Shown: positions 32,676 to 40,790 of the stretch, piece after piece
Numbering within the stretch: position 1 is the stretch's first letter
Layout: each line of letters begins with the position of its first letter
Source: Methylobacterium mesophilicum SR1.6/6
GTDB taxonomy: Bacteria; Pseudomonadota; Alphaproteobacteria; Rhizobiales; Beijerinckiaceae
Assembly (NCBI RefSeq): GCF_000364445.2
Contig: NZ_CP043538.1
Span: 1,681,612 to 1,745,611 of the forward strand
Direction: 5' to 3'
DNA length: 64,000 nt
Position numbers and translations under genes: made by a program
The notes under the pieces: generated by a model
The model's input: the letters and a program-made list of their open reading frames with translations, nothing else
The model's database searches: none
What the model was told of the DNA's origin: nothing

Positions 32676-33667
32676 TAAGGGAAACAGTCAGAACGTAGAT
32701 ATTGGTATAGTTCGGAAGCTGCTAAGCCGCGCTGGGCATCCAACTACGCCGCCACACGAGGCCCATCTTTCAGCCGTTCGTGCTGGAGAATTTCTTGCGA
32801 AGGGTGAGTTTAGTTTCGTCGATTTGAGTATAGGAAAGGCACAGTCTAATGCTCTAAATGAAAACGTGGCTCATCTCGAGCGTCGTATTTCAGAACTCGA
32901 GTCTGAACTTGAACTAAAAGAGCAAGAGGCATCTCGGATGCGCAGCGAAAATGCACAACTGTCTAAGGACGTGATGATGATACGGAAGGAAGAAGCCTAC
33001 TTCCGAAGGCGGGCGGCCGAACTTGAGGGTGAGCTCGTATGTGTAAGAAAGGGGCAAGTCAACGTCGACATTTCTTCGGAAGCGTTGAGCCGGATGGGTC
33101 GACACAAGAAGCGATTTGTGTATCGTTCGGAAGAAAAGGCGGATTATCTCGATTTTGCTGTGTTCCGCTCTGCAGTGATGGCGCGGACGAAGCGTAAGTA
33201 TTGGAAGCCGATTGTTGGGTTCGCACTTGGAGTGACGATTAAAGAAATCAGTGCCTGGGAAGCTACTAAGCTTTGCCCGGCCCGTTGGCTGAATGAGGTT
33301 GATTTTCTGAGCGATGCTGCTTTTCAGCCGACGTCGCATAGGCACTGGGCCGCCGATAACCAGGACGCCCTGAGGACGGTTTTGTCAGAGCATGCTAATG
33401 ATCTTTTGGCCGCGCAATGCTTGACTGAAAGACTCGGCTTCGTGATTCTAGAGTCGAGTGTAGCTTATTACCGTCGGAAGATGTTTCGAGCTCATGAGTT
33501 GCGAAAACGGCCCCAGATTAAGTCGAAATCAGTAGTGCATATCTGCTGAGGGGATGGTTCGAAAAAAATTTTGGTTCCAGTGGCCTAACGTTTTCACACG
33601 TGTCGGCGGATATGTCCTCGTTTTATTCGCGTGGGATCTATATTCGAAGGAGAGGTTTGACAGTGCA

Positions 33668-33889
33668 ATGGCAATCCAACAGCAAAGTTTTGTTCGTGGG
33701 GCTCTGTCGCTTAAGGAGTTCTTAGATTGGTCGAGACTCGGACGAACCAAAGCTCTCGAAGAGATCGCCTCTGGTCGTCTATCAGCTATCAAGGTTGGTA
33801 GGCGGCTTCTCATACCTATGGCTTCTGCGGAAATGTGGTTGTCCTCGCAGCCTCGTGTGGTTCAGGGTTCCGAGAATAGCCTATCCTGA
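33668..33889 (+). CDS. Excisionase/AlpA-like HTH protein
   Basis: 73 residues from ATG 33668, with AAGGAGAGG about 12 nt upstream; an in-frame start at 33554 would add a tryptophan-rich stretch unlike the family. The domain is HTH_17 (MerR-like excisionase): ALSLKEFLDWSRLGRTKALE then EIASGRLSAIKVGRRLLIPM, ending ASAEMWLSSQP. The pattern strand 'LSLKEF', recognition helix, and 'IKVGRRLLIP' wing is typical of excisionases and AlpA regulators in integrated elements. No integrase is near, so the element it served may be partial or continue outside the IS scrap zone. Confidence 0.75.
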   Translation: MAIQQQSFVRGALSLKEFLDWSRLGRTKALEEIASGRLSAIKVGRRLLIPMASAEMWLSSQPRVVQGSENSLS

Positions 33890-34140
33890 CTTGCTGTTCC
33901 AGAAATTTTTCGATCGGGATCCATAAAGTACATGAAGAGACTTCCTTGTTTCTTGATGTGTATCGTCTCCATTCAAGTGTTATTCTTGCCCTTCGTTGGG
34001 TTGTAGTTATGGTCTTGATCGGCGCGGCCGTCTTAGGATCGGGCTGATTGATAGTATCAAATGGGATTGAAGAAAGTGCGTCTTGAAGCAGGGTCAGACG
34101 ACGAGTGCGAAGCAGGTGCGGTTTGAGCGGTGTCTTTAGG
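33890..34140. other. Intergenic spacer before the IS66 scraps
   Basis: About 250 bases, AT-rich at first, becoming GC-rich towards the IS66 remnant. The left end of that element should fall here but no inverted repeat matching the right end at 36070 was found. Confidence 0.4.
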
Positions 34141-34407
34141 TCACGGCTTCAAGGCTGGCGTTGCCTGTAAACCCCGCGGCAGCAGATCATCAAAGCGGCG
34201 CTGGGGGTAGCCTTCGGCAATACGGGTTATGACGTTAACCAGGCAGGCTTGCGGCCCGACGCCGATGATCTTGCAGTTCTCGGCCATAACCGCTCGGGTA
34301 ATTACTCACGGGGTGGATCGGTCGGCGGCCGAGCGACCACTGCTGGGTGGCTTGCCGGGACGAGCTTGCCTCTTGCCGGGAGCCGATTTCGCCGATTCTC
34401 TCGTGAG

Positions 34408-34604
34408 ATGGGCCGCAGCGAACTGGAACGGCTGAGCCGCGAGGAGCTGATCGAGCTGGTGCTGCGGCTGCAGAGGCCAGAGAATACCTCGTGGACCTCG
34501 TCCAAGCCGTCTGCGACCGATCGCAAGGAGCAGCGGGAGCACTCAAAGCCCGGCGGCGGCAAGCCCGGTCACGAGGGCCATAGCCGCGTCGTCAGCGATG
34601 AGGG
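34408..34604 (+). pseudogene. Fragment of a second IS66-type transposase N-terminus
   Basis: From ATG 34408 the peptide GRSELERLSREELIELVLRL, QRPENTSWTSSKPSATDRKE and SKPGGGKPGHEGHSRV matches the N-terminal part of IS66-type transposases (leucine-rich helix followed by the N-S-S-K-P-S-S-D-R-K linker). It is on the opposite strand to the main IS66 element and changes after GHSRV into IS3-like sequence, so it is a small relic of a different copy. Confidence 0.6.
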
Positions 34605-34800
34605 CCTGCGACCGCGAGATCATGGCGTGGTCGGCGACCATGGCGAGCGTCTCTGCCGAGATGGTCTGCGACCTGATGATCGCCTGTTGCGAGCGCCGGT
34701 TCGGCGCGACGAAGACCCCGCACCCGGTCGAGTGGCTGTCCGACAACGGCTCCGCCTACATCGCCAGGGAGACAGCGCAGACGGCCGCCGCGCTCGTCCT
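34598..34800 (+). pseudogene. IS3-family OrfB transposase fragment
   Basis: About 65 residues: CDREIMAWSATMASVSAEMV, then CDLMIACCERRFGATKTPHP and VEWLSDNGSAYIARETAQTA. The SDNGSAY motif holds the second catalytic Asp of the IS3/IS2-type DDE integrase core; residues before and after are absent. It sits between the IS66 N-terminal relic and the reversed TnpC fragment. Confidence 0.72.
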
Positions 34801-34807
34801 ACGGCTG

Positions 34808-35203
34808 CTATGCAGCGCGACAATCAGGATGAGGCAATGCGCCGCCGCAGGCCGGGCAGGCGCAGGAGCTGGGATGAGCGACGGTCTCGCGCAGCAGATG
34901 ATCGGGCAAGGAGCGGCGCTCCGGCCCTCGGCTCGCCGCCTCGACCGCCTCGGCGACGACCGGAACCGCCGCGAGGCGCTCGGACTCGTCAACCTCCAGA
35001 GCTTCGATGGTGAGTTCGAACTGCTCGACGCGGGCTTGCAGCTTCTCGGACGGGACGCCGAACTGCGCCCGCTTCAACCTTGCAAGTTCGCCGCGGAGCT
35101 TCTCGATCGGGGTGTTGGCATGAACGGCATCCCTCGCCATGCCGACGATCATGCATTTGAGTGCATCCACATCATTTGGCAGCGAGGCAGGATCGAGAGC
35201 CAT
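34808..35203 (-). pseudogene. tnpC: IS66 TnpC transposase, N-terminal fragment
   Basis: 131 residues: ALDPASLPNDVDALKCMIVG, IEKLRGELARLKRAQFGVPS EKL, and ACPACGGALPHPDC, the leucine-rich N-terminal region and start of the zinc-binding part of IS66 TnpC. It stops at the border with the IS3 fragment; the DDE catalytic domain is missing, and only the last 50 or so residues reappear at 34141-34290. Confidence 0.78.
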
Positions 35204-35259
35204 GCCAATAGCTCAGCTTGCCCATGACGGCTCTGCAGCCCCTCCGGGCGCAGCGTCCC

Positions 35260-35605
35260 TCAGCCCGCGATGCGCGGTCGGTCCGTGCGCTCGGGCGCCC
35301 GCCAGTCGATCCCCTCCAGCAGTATCGCGAGTTGGGCTGGTGTGAGCGCCGCCGCGGCCCCTGCAGTCCCCGCCAGACGAAACGGCCCTTCGCCAACCGC
35401 TTCGAGAACAGGCACAGCCCCTGGCCGTCCCACCACAGGACCTTGATCAGCCGCCCAGCACGGCCGCGGAAGACTAAGGCCTGACCGGAGAACGGATCAT
35501 GGTGCAGGTGGTCCTGCGCCAGCGCGGCGAGCCTGTCGAAGCCCTTCCTCAGGTCGGTGTGGCCGGGGCCAGCCATAAGCGCGAGCCCGAGGGAACGGGG
35601 ATCAT
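35260..35605 (-). pseudogene. tnpB: IS66 TnpB, two frameshifts
   Basis: From ATG 35605 the start MIPVPSGSRLWLA is right for TnpB but a stop follows after a two-base surplus in a CCCC run; the next phase gives GHTDLRKGFDRLAALAQDHL, DPFSGQALVFRGRAGRLIKV, LWWDGQGLCLFSKRLAKGRF VW, and a second change of phase is needed to reach the normal end ALTPAQLAILLEGIDWRAPE. The TGA is at 35260-35262. TnpB is an accessory protein needed for IS66 transposition; this copy is broken. Its start overlaps the tnpA stop as in intact elements. Confidence 0.8.
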
Positions 35606-35988
35606 CGATCCAGCAGCGCCGCGAGAAGGTCTCGCACCAGGGCTGGATCGGCACCGGTCTCGGCACGCAACCGATGGCCGTCGGCCAGTTCCACCTCGAT
35701 GGCGCCACCCGGCGCACCCTGTTCACGCGTCGGCAGCCCCACCGGCGCCGGCAGTGCGAACGGAACGAAGGGAGGCTGAACCGGCAGGGCCGCCGCCCGC
35801 TCCTCATCCCAGGCCTCGCGTCGCCAGCGAAAGAGGAGCGATCGCGTCAGGCCATGGCCGCGTGCCACAGACGAGATCGACGCGGTGGTGCTCTCCGCCT
35901 CAGCGAGGATCGCTCGCTTTTCCTCACGCGTCCACGAGCGACGCGTGCCGGCTGCGACGATATGGGGCGAGATCGTAGGTCCAGACAT
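35602..35988 (-). CDS. tnpA: IS66 TnpA (HTH accessory protein)
   Basis: 128 residues, apparently intact. The IS3/IS911-like HTH is visible at about 18-60: RRSWTREEKRAILAEAESTT, ASISSVARGHGLTRSLLFRW, RREAW. The C-terminus GAIEVELADGHRLRAETGAD, PALVRDLLAALL is the usual IS66 TnpA tail. It is required with TnpB and TnpC for transposition, but both partners are damaged here. Confidence 0.85.
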   Translation of the reverse strand: MSGPTISPHIVAAGTRRSWTREEKRAILAEAESTTASISSVARGHGLTRSLLFRWRREAWDEERAAALPVQPPFVPFALPAPVGLPTREQGAPGGAIEVELADGHRLRAETGADPALVRDLLAALLDR

Positions 35989-36066
35989 AGGGCGGATACA
36001 GGCCTTCGTAACAGCACTGTATCCAGGTCCAGGATCTTATCCCGCAAGGCGCCTGCCGACGAGCGC

Positions 36067-36156
36067 TTACCCCGCGCTGATCGAAATGCCCGGCTCCGTA
36101 AATACCTCCAGGCGCCGGACCAGCTCCGACATAGCCATACGCTTTGGCATTGACAT
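36067..36156 (-). pseudogene. Short gene start cut by IS66 insertion
   Basis: ATG 36156 with GGAG about 9 nt upstream begins MSMPKRMAMSELVRRLEVFT, EPGISISAG, and then meets a TAA formed by the first bases (GTAAGCG) of the IS66 end. It looks like the front of an island gene truncated by the insertion. The rest was not found on the other side of the element. Family unknown. Confidence 0.35.
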
Positions 36157-36643
36157 GTAACGGAGCTCCTCGAGTGCTCCATATCCCACGCTCGGCCAAT
36201 CGGTCAGAATGTGCTGCTCAGACGACGCTCATGGTTGTGTTGAAGCTGCGCCCGATATTGGTTCAAACGGCATGAATTAGGATCTTGATACTGGCATACA
36301 GGTAAGCAAAGATCTCCGAGAAAAGCTGCAGGACGATTGCCTAAATCAAATTGTATTTCACATAAACGAGGCTATATCTAGGTATAAATCTTGTATATTG
36401 CTTGCATCCGCGCGCGAGCGCGCTGCCATTTAGAATACAGGACGGCCGCCGATGTCATCCGATTGGATCTAAACTTGCGACTACATCCGGCTGCCACCAA
36501 TCAGTGGTCTCTCGATCCGCTCGGCTCAAAATACCTGGCAGGTCAGATGTTTAGGAATCTTTCTGACAACAGGCCGATCGCTGCGATAAATTACGGCGAT
36601 CGGCCTGCCGCATATTCCTATATTAGTTCGGGATCGATTTGAC
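36157..36643. other. Intergenic region, AT-rich
   Basis: About 490 bases without a supportable gene. It contains the hairpin at 36570-36607 near its right end. Confidence 0.45.
36570..36607 (-). terminator. Hairpin after the small acidic gene
   Basis: CAGGCCGATCGC (36570-36581) and GCGATCGGCCTG (36596-36607) form a perfect 12-bp stem with a 14-nt loop, 37 nt past the minus-strand stop at 36644, followed in that direction by TTGTCAG. A terminator for the helicase/acidic-gene unit is likely. Confidence 0.55.
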
Positions 36644-36943
36644 TCATGGGTTGATCCAGCGATTGAACGTTGTGAACCTGATCAAGTCGGCGTCCGACTC
36701 AAAGGAGATGAGGAAGTTCAGGTTGTCTGGACCTTCTTCATCATCGGCGTAATCCATCAGCCCGATCGGCTCAACATCGACGCCATCATCTTCTGTTGGA
36801 TCTTCCCAGCGCCAAGAAAACGAAATCGTAGGATGGGCTTGGGCAAATTTCTCCAGCAAGATGCCGAAGTTCACAACTGCGTCGACGGGACACGAGTTGA
36901 CGATCATCATCACGCTATGGGTTGTCATGTTAAAGTGATCCAA
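36644..36943 (-). CDS. Small acidic protein, paralogue of the 37015-37287 product
   Basis: 99 residues, strongly acidic, no known family. An inner start at residue 6 (MTTHSVMMIV) is equally possible. It aligns with the neighbouring gene product: both have TH near the start, a V-x-x-x-x-N/L-F-G helix (VVNFGILLEKFAQAHPTISF against VALFGFRLAGFHQSHPDVDF), a W, an acidic run (EDPTEDDG against EEDDEYGG) and a final FLISF/FQIVF strand. The helix-H-P-x-x-x-F-strand order recalls one half of the ferredoxin-like YubB/api92 fold also seen in the larger proteins across the island. Function unknown; it is the last gene of the minus-strand unit. Confidence 0.72.
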   Translation of the reverse strand: MDHFNMTTHSVMMIVNSCPVDAVVNFGILLEKFAQAHPTISFSWRWEDPTEDDGVDVEPIGLMDYADDEEGPDNLNFLISFESDADLIRFTTFNRWINP

Positions 36944-37014
36944 TTGCTGAACTGTTAAAATGGAACGCGTCGTAAATCATGAAATGAATCTTATGCTAAA
37001 TGCGAGAGATCAGA

Positions 37015-37287
37015 CTAAACGCTCTGTACCCGATAATCGAGGTAACTTTTACGACCCTCCTGGGTCTTGAACACGATCTGGAAAATGGCGGTTTCCCGTG
37101 CGTCATCATCCTCATCGCCCCCGTATTCATCATCTTCTTCATGCTCGTTGTAAGCCTCGCCCCACTCGAAGTCTACATCCGGATGTGACTGGTGAAAGCC
37201 AGCGAGTCTGAAGCCGAACAACGCGACGTTTTCGATATCTAGCGTATCAATTTCGACTAGGAGCTTGTGCGTGTACATCTTGTCCAT
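37015..37287 (-). CDS. Small acidic protein, paralogue of the 36644-36943 product
   Basis: 90 residues beginning MDKMYTHKLLVEIDTLDIEN. Residues about 45-65 are almost all Asp, Glu and Gly (NEHEEDDEYGGDEDDDARE), giving a very low predicted pI. The preceding helix and HPDVDFEW segment and the following AIFQIVFKTQEGRKSYLDY strand-helix match the paralogue 70 nt downstream. DNA-mimic anti-restriction proteins are similarly acidic, but no such family is recognised and this is only a thought. It lies 79 nt after the helicase-like gene stop on the same strand. Confidence 0.72.
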   Translation of the reverse strand: MDKMYTHKLLVEIDTLDIENVALFGFRLAGFHQSHPDVDFEWGEAYNEHEEDDEYGGDEDDDARETAIFQIVFKTQEGRKSYLDYRVQSV

Positions 37288-37366
37288 CCTAAAATGACAT
37301 CGCCGAGTTCAGCCTATTTGCCGGGCGATGACGCAGGTGTAAGGGTGGCGGGGGCTGGAGCTCAAA

Positions 37367-38890
37367 TTAAATCGTGAGCTGACCGCGAGGACGTCCGGGT
37401 GGTCGATAAGTCCCAGCCGCGATCTGCGCATCCCTCGCCGCAGTACGCCGCCGCCGCCCGCGTTCGGCCTCCCGTTTCTTCTTGCGTTGAGCGCGTTCGG
37501 CAGCGGTGGCAGGATCGGTACCGTCTGCGTTCGCCGATTTGCCAGAACGCGGACGTACGACGTCCGCAATCCCGGCCTCGACGATGGGCGCGACGGTCAC
37601 GTCATCGTAGCCGGCGGCTGTCAGTCGATCCCGCAGCCGCTTCGCCTGCCCATCGTCGTAGACGTGGATGTCATAGCCGCCCGCATACGCTGGATGGCGG
37701 ATCGCGCCACGTGTCACGAACTGTAGGATGTCCTCGTCCTCCCGCGCCGCTCGAATATCGTCCGGATCGAGCTGGAGCGCGTCGATGATCGCGGCGTCCG
37801 CACGCGTCGCCTTGGCGGAGTAGATGAAGGCGCAGCTCTCGTGGTCACGCAGCGCGTTCGTGCCCGACAACCGAGGGCTGCACTCGGGACCTTCGAGGCG
37901 TCCCGCGAAGTAAGGGCGGATGCTGCTGTTCGAGCTCCAGTAGCCTTTGAACTGCGTCGCCTCGAGGTGCTTCGCGATCGCAACGACGCAGGCACAACCA
38001 TCTCCCGCCCACCACGCCGTCGAGCCGGCATGTCGCGCATAGTAGTGGATGCGGATTTGAGGCTGACCGGTACGCGGAGGCCCGACCTGAACCATCTCGA
38101 TGCGAACGCCACCCGCACGCCGGGTCGCATGATCGACGAGGCTGCTAAGGTATCCTGCGGCCGCGAGCGTCAGGCTGGCGCAGCGACGAAGAGCGCCCAA
38201 GGTCCAGATCGAACGCCAACGAACGCGACGGCCGATAACACCGGCATCGTCCCAGCTCGCGACGTCGACCTCGACGATCCGAGCTCGAGAGGTGGCCAAC
38301 CGGTGCAACGCGGTGAGCGAACATCCGACGTCATCGAGGAGCTGAGGCAGGCCGATCGCCTTGGCATCAGGGCGCAGGGACAACCGGAACCATCCCGGTT
38401 CGCGGCTCGGGGTGAGATCGTACCGTGCGGCCATCATCGGCCACGACGCACCGAGGCCGATCTCGTCGGCGACGATGGCCGTCTCGGGGATCTCATCGAT
38501 CCCGACGTGACAGCCATCGACATCCTCCTCCCCTAAGCCCATGAGGGCGGCGTGCGTGGTGACGATGATGAGCTGTGGGTTGACGGGATTGCGGAGCGCT
38601 GCCCGCAATCGACGATCGACGGACCCGCCAGCCGATTGCTCAGAATGGATGACCTGAATGGTCGGTCTCGAACTCGGGTCCAGCTCATCGATCAGCGCGC
38701 GCAAACGGGCGGCGTGCTCCTCGACGAGGTCTATACGTGGTGCCGCTATGACGACGACGCCTGGGATGTGGATCGCTTCTCCGGTCAGCCTCGTCGATTT
38801 GCCACTGCCCGGCGGTCCAGCGAGCACGACGCAGGTGATCCGTTCAGGTATCTCGCCGATATGGGTGTGGATTAATTCCGTCCGGTGCAT
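37367..38890 (-). CDS. P-loop helicase-like ATPase of the island
   Basis: 507 residues. Walker A is VVLAGPPGSGKSTRLTGEAI at about 22-41, followed by VVVIAAPRIDLVEEHAARLR (like helicase motif Ia) and QLIIVTTHAALMG; the Walker B/DExx position is HVGIDEIPETAIVADEIG. The C-terminal half has IHVYDDGQAKRLRDRLTAAG YDD and a basic, low-complexity tail (AAERAQRKKKREAERGRRRR) suited to nucleic acid binding. It resembles the DEAD/DEAH-like ATPases carried by phages and plasmids, but motifs IV-VI are not clear and no exact family is named. It is transcribed away from the structured spacer 38891-39504 and followed by the two acidic genes. Confidence 0.7.
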   Translation of the reverse strand: MHRTELIHTHIGEIPERITCVVLAGPPGSGKSTRLTGEAIHIPGVVVIAAPRIDLVEEHAARLRALIDELDPSSRPTIQVIHSEQSAGGSVDRRLRAALRNPVNPQLIIVTTHAALMGLGEEDVDGCHVGIDEIPETAIVADEIGLGASWPMMAARYDLTPSREPGWFRLSLRPDAKAIGLPQLLDDVGCSLTALHRLATSRARIVEVDVASWDDAGVIGRRVRWRSIWTLGALRRCASLTLAAAGYLSSLVDHATRRAGGVRIEMVQVGPPRTGQPQIRIHYYARHAGSTAWWAGDGCACVVAIAKHLEATQFKGYWSSNSSIRPYFAGRLEGPECSPRLSGTNALRDHESCAFIYSAKATRADAAIIDALQLDPDDIRAAREDEDILQFVTRGAIRHPAYAGGYDIHVYDDGQAKRLRDRLTAAGYDDVTVAPIVEAGIADVVRPRSGKSANADGTDPATAAERAQRKKKREAERGRRRRTAARDAQIAAGTYRPPGRPRGQLTI

Positions 38891-39504
38891 GTCTAAGAGA
38901 GTTAAGGGTGGACGGAATTAATTACTCGATCTGAGTCTGTCACCTGTAATAGAAATACATATTGACATGTCGCTTGCTCTTTGCTGAATGCGTGCCGCTC
39001 TTTCGGGTGCGGGCGCGAGCCCGTGCTTGCAAAGACGAGCACGCACAGTGGCGGGACGGCACGTCCCGCCCTGTCTCGATCTTCGCCGAAGGTCGAGATC
39101 GATCCCGCGACGGCGCGACCGCGCCGCAGCACGATCTCATGTCACGTCGCTTCGCCTCGATCGGAGCTGACGCCCCGATCGGTCAGCGCTCGTGACATCA
39201 GGGGGCGATGAGATGTCGACGAGCTGACCTCTCACGACCTCGTCGTACACGACATCTGCCTTTGCCTCGTCGCCGAGCGTGATCCCAATCCGACGCGCTG
39301 CAAGCGCGTCCAAACACGCAACGGACGGAATTGTTGCCACCTATCCGTGAGGATCCCCGCTACCCGCCGGGCCTGCAGATGAAGCCGAGTGCCTGGGCGA
39401 GAGCTGAACCCGCCGCGCTGGCGGCGATGGGCGTCAATTCAATTTCGACATCGCCTCTGAAGGCTCTGTAGGGTCGCATCATTGCAACTCAGGACACATT
39501 GCTC
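38891..39504. other. Non-coding spacer with dense inverted repeats
   Basis: Divergent interval between the helicase-like gene and the first api92-like gene. Between 39000 and 39250 it is packed with hairpins: GGCGGGACG/CGTCCCGCC (39050-39058 with 39062-39070), CTCGATCTT with AAGGTCGAG (one mismatch) around 39076-39098, GGCGCG/CGCGCC near 39112-39125, ATGTCACG/CGTGACAT (39139-39146 with 39191-39198) enclosing CGATCGG/CCGATCG and GCTGAC/GTCAGC. Candidate for a replication or transfer origin, a partition site or a structured RNA; none of these is shown. Confidence 0.5.
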
Positions 39505-40641
39505 GTGCCGAACTACGCTTTCAACCGCCTCACTCTGACTGGTCCCGCCGACGAAGTCGCTCGTTTCGTGCGCGAGTGCGTCCGCATCCGGGAAGATCAG
39601 CCGAACGACCCACCAAGCCTCGATCTCAACGCTATCGTGCCAATGCCTTCTGAGATCCTGGAGAGCCGCCACACCCCTGCTGTCGTGATGCCTGAAACCG
39701 GCTCTGCTGTGGCGAGCCTTCCGGATTGGTTGGTCTGGCGTTCATTCAATTGGGGCACGAAGTGGAACACGTGCGCCTTCTACGGGGGAATGATCAGCGA
39801 CACGATCTACGACTGTCAGTTCGACACCGCCTGGGCCTGTCCCGAACCTGCCTTGTCCGCCCTCGCAGCGCGATATCCTCGGCTTCGCGGCACCGTGGTG
39901 GCACACGATGAGAGTAGCGATTGGTCGGTGATCGCCGTCTTCCGGGATGGGCGCTATCTCACCGCGACTGGCGGGTTTGATCCGCGCTTCGCGTACTTCG
40001 CCTACGCCGGTCACAACTTGGATCGCGTTGGCGTTCTGTCGGCGAAGGCTTTGATCTACATTACCGATGATCCGGAGCTGTTCCGCTCACCGCGCTCGTC
40101 TGGCTTGTCGACGGCGAGCACCGATACCCTCGATCCCCTTTGGACGCGACGCGAACTGGCCATCGAGGAGTTCGGTCGCCTCGTCGGGGGCAATCTCCAG
40201 CGACGACTTCAATTCGAGAGGATTGTGTTTGACCTTCATAATCACATCGATGATCGGCATCGGACGAAGATGGCTGAAGTGGCGGAATATTCACATCACT
40301 TTGCAGCCGATATCAGATTTCTCATCAATCATCAGCACACGCAAACGCCGATCGATATCAAGTTGATGACCATATTGTCCACCATCATACGAAAGGCCTG
40401 CATGTATGGTCACGATGACAAATTAGACGAAGACCACCTCTTGTTGATCGAGGAAGAAATTTTCGACGCGTTCACGCGGGATGATCTAAATGGTTGGGCT
40501 GCCGTGACAACGTGTCGTCTGGGTGTGACGATCGACCGCCGACGCGACGATACGCTCCGCGAGAGCTTCTTGAGCCACACTGAACGTCTGCACAACGATA
40601 TCATTGATCACTTGCGTGACGAACACGTATCTGATTACTAA
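39505..40641 (+). CDS. api92/YubB-like protein (ferredoxin-like domain), paralogue 1
   Basis: 378 residues from GTG 39505, giving the family-like start PNYAFNRLTLTGPADEVARF. It continues with PSLDLNAIVPMPSEILESRH, WLVWRSFNWGTKWNTCAFYG and a second half ACPEPALSALAARYPRLRGT, SSDWSVIAVFRDGRYLTATG. This N-R-L-T-x-T-G-P ... L-x-F-N-x-I-x-P-M-P ... NWGTKWN pattern is that of DUF1281/YubB-type proteins, found on plasmids and symbiosis islands. The C-terminal 190 residues (FERIVFDLHNHIDDRHRTKM onward) are extra and not recognised. Function is unknown. The next gene is a diverged paralogue over the whole length. Confidence 0.72.
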   Translation: MPNYAFNRLTLTGPADEVARFVRECVRIREDQPNDPPSLDLNAIVPMPSEILESRHTPAVVMPETGSAVASLPDWLVWRSFNWGTKWNTCAFYGGMISDTIYDCQFDTAWACPEPALSALAARYPRLRGTVVAHDESSDWSVIAVFRDGRYLTATGGFDPRFAYFAYAGHNLDRVGVLSAKALIYITDDPELFRSPRSSGLSTASTDTLDPLWTRRELAIEEFGRLVGGNLQRRLQFERIVFDLHNHIDDRHRTKMAEVAEYSHHFAADIRFLINHQHTQTPIDIKLMTILSTIIRKACMYGHDDKLDEDHLLLIEEEIFDAFTRDDLNGWAAVTTCRLGVTIDRRRDDTLRESFLSHTERLHNDIIDHLRDEHVSDY

Positions 40642-40790
40642 ATATCTGTGTTGAATTAATAAAAATCCACGGAGGACGATGCCATTGATAACAATCGCAT
40701 CGTTATCACGCCAGTGATCGCTGGTGAGCAAAAGCACCTGCACAACTGCTATCAGACAATCACTATTTCATTGCTTATTGGTATTTCGAC

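Larger units (their letters stand above)
31804..33549 (+). pseudogene. Coiled-coil hypothetical gene, interrupted by IS5 at codon 4
   Basis: Removing the IS element and one TAA copy joins ATG 31804 (ATG CAT ACT AA, with GGTGGGGAG 8 nt upstream) in frame to the long frame that starts at 32679 and ends at 33549, giving about 291 residues. Unknown function. Visible parts: a basic N-terminus, AHLSAVRAGEFLAKGEFSFV, a heptad coiled coil of about 75 residues (NVAHLERRISELESELELKE onward), then a globular C-terminal domain with RKYWKPIVGFALGVTIKEIS, LCPARWLNEVDFLSDAAFQP and SHRHWAADNQDALRTVLSEH. The codon use is AT-leaning. A truncated product could still be made from the IS end, since the frame stays open there, so loss is probable but not certain. 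Confidence 0.7.
34141..36070 (-). mobile_element. IS66-family element, degraded and scrambled
   Basis: Minus-strand order is that of IS66: tnpA (35602-35988), tnpB (35260-35605), tnpC front part (34808-35203), and a tnpC tail at 34141-34290 reading MAENCKIIGVGPQACLVNVI, TRIAEGYPQRRFDDLLP, which is the TnpC C-terminus. The right end GTAAGCGCTC (36070-36061) fits the GTAAGCG start of IS66 inverted repeats. The middle of tnpC, about 300 codons, is missing and replaced by plus-strand fragments of two other elements (34408-34800). The element cannot transpose by itself. Confidence 0.82.

Noticed and set aside
36391..36642. An 83-codon plus-strand frame left of the acidic genes
   Set aside because: It includes the hairpin at 36570-36607, has no ribosome site, and shows no recognisable pattern.
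39000..39250. tRNA or rRNA in the hairpin-rich spacer
   Set aside because: No cloverleaf with the conserved TTC loop or CCA-type end and no rRNA motif could be found.
39137..39340. A 67-codon minus-strand frame in the structured spacer
   Set aside because: No ribosome site at its GTG and it runs through several hairpins; the segment is better described as non-coding.
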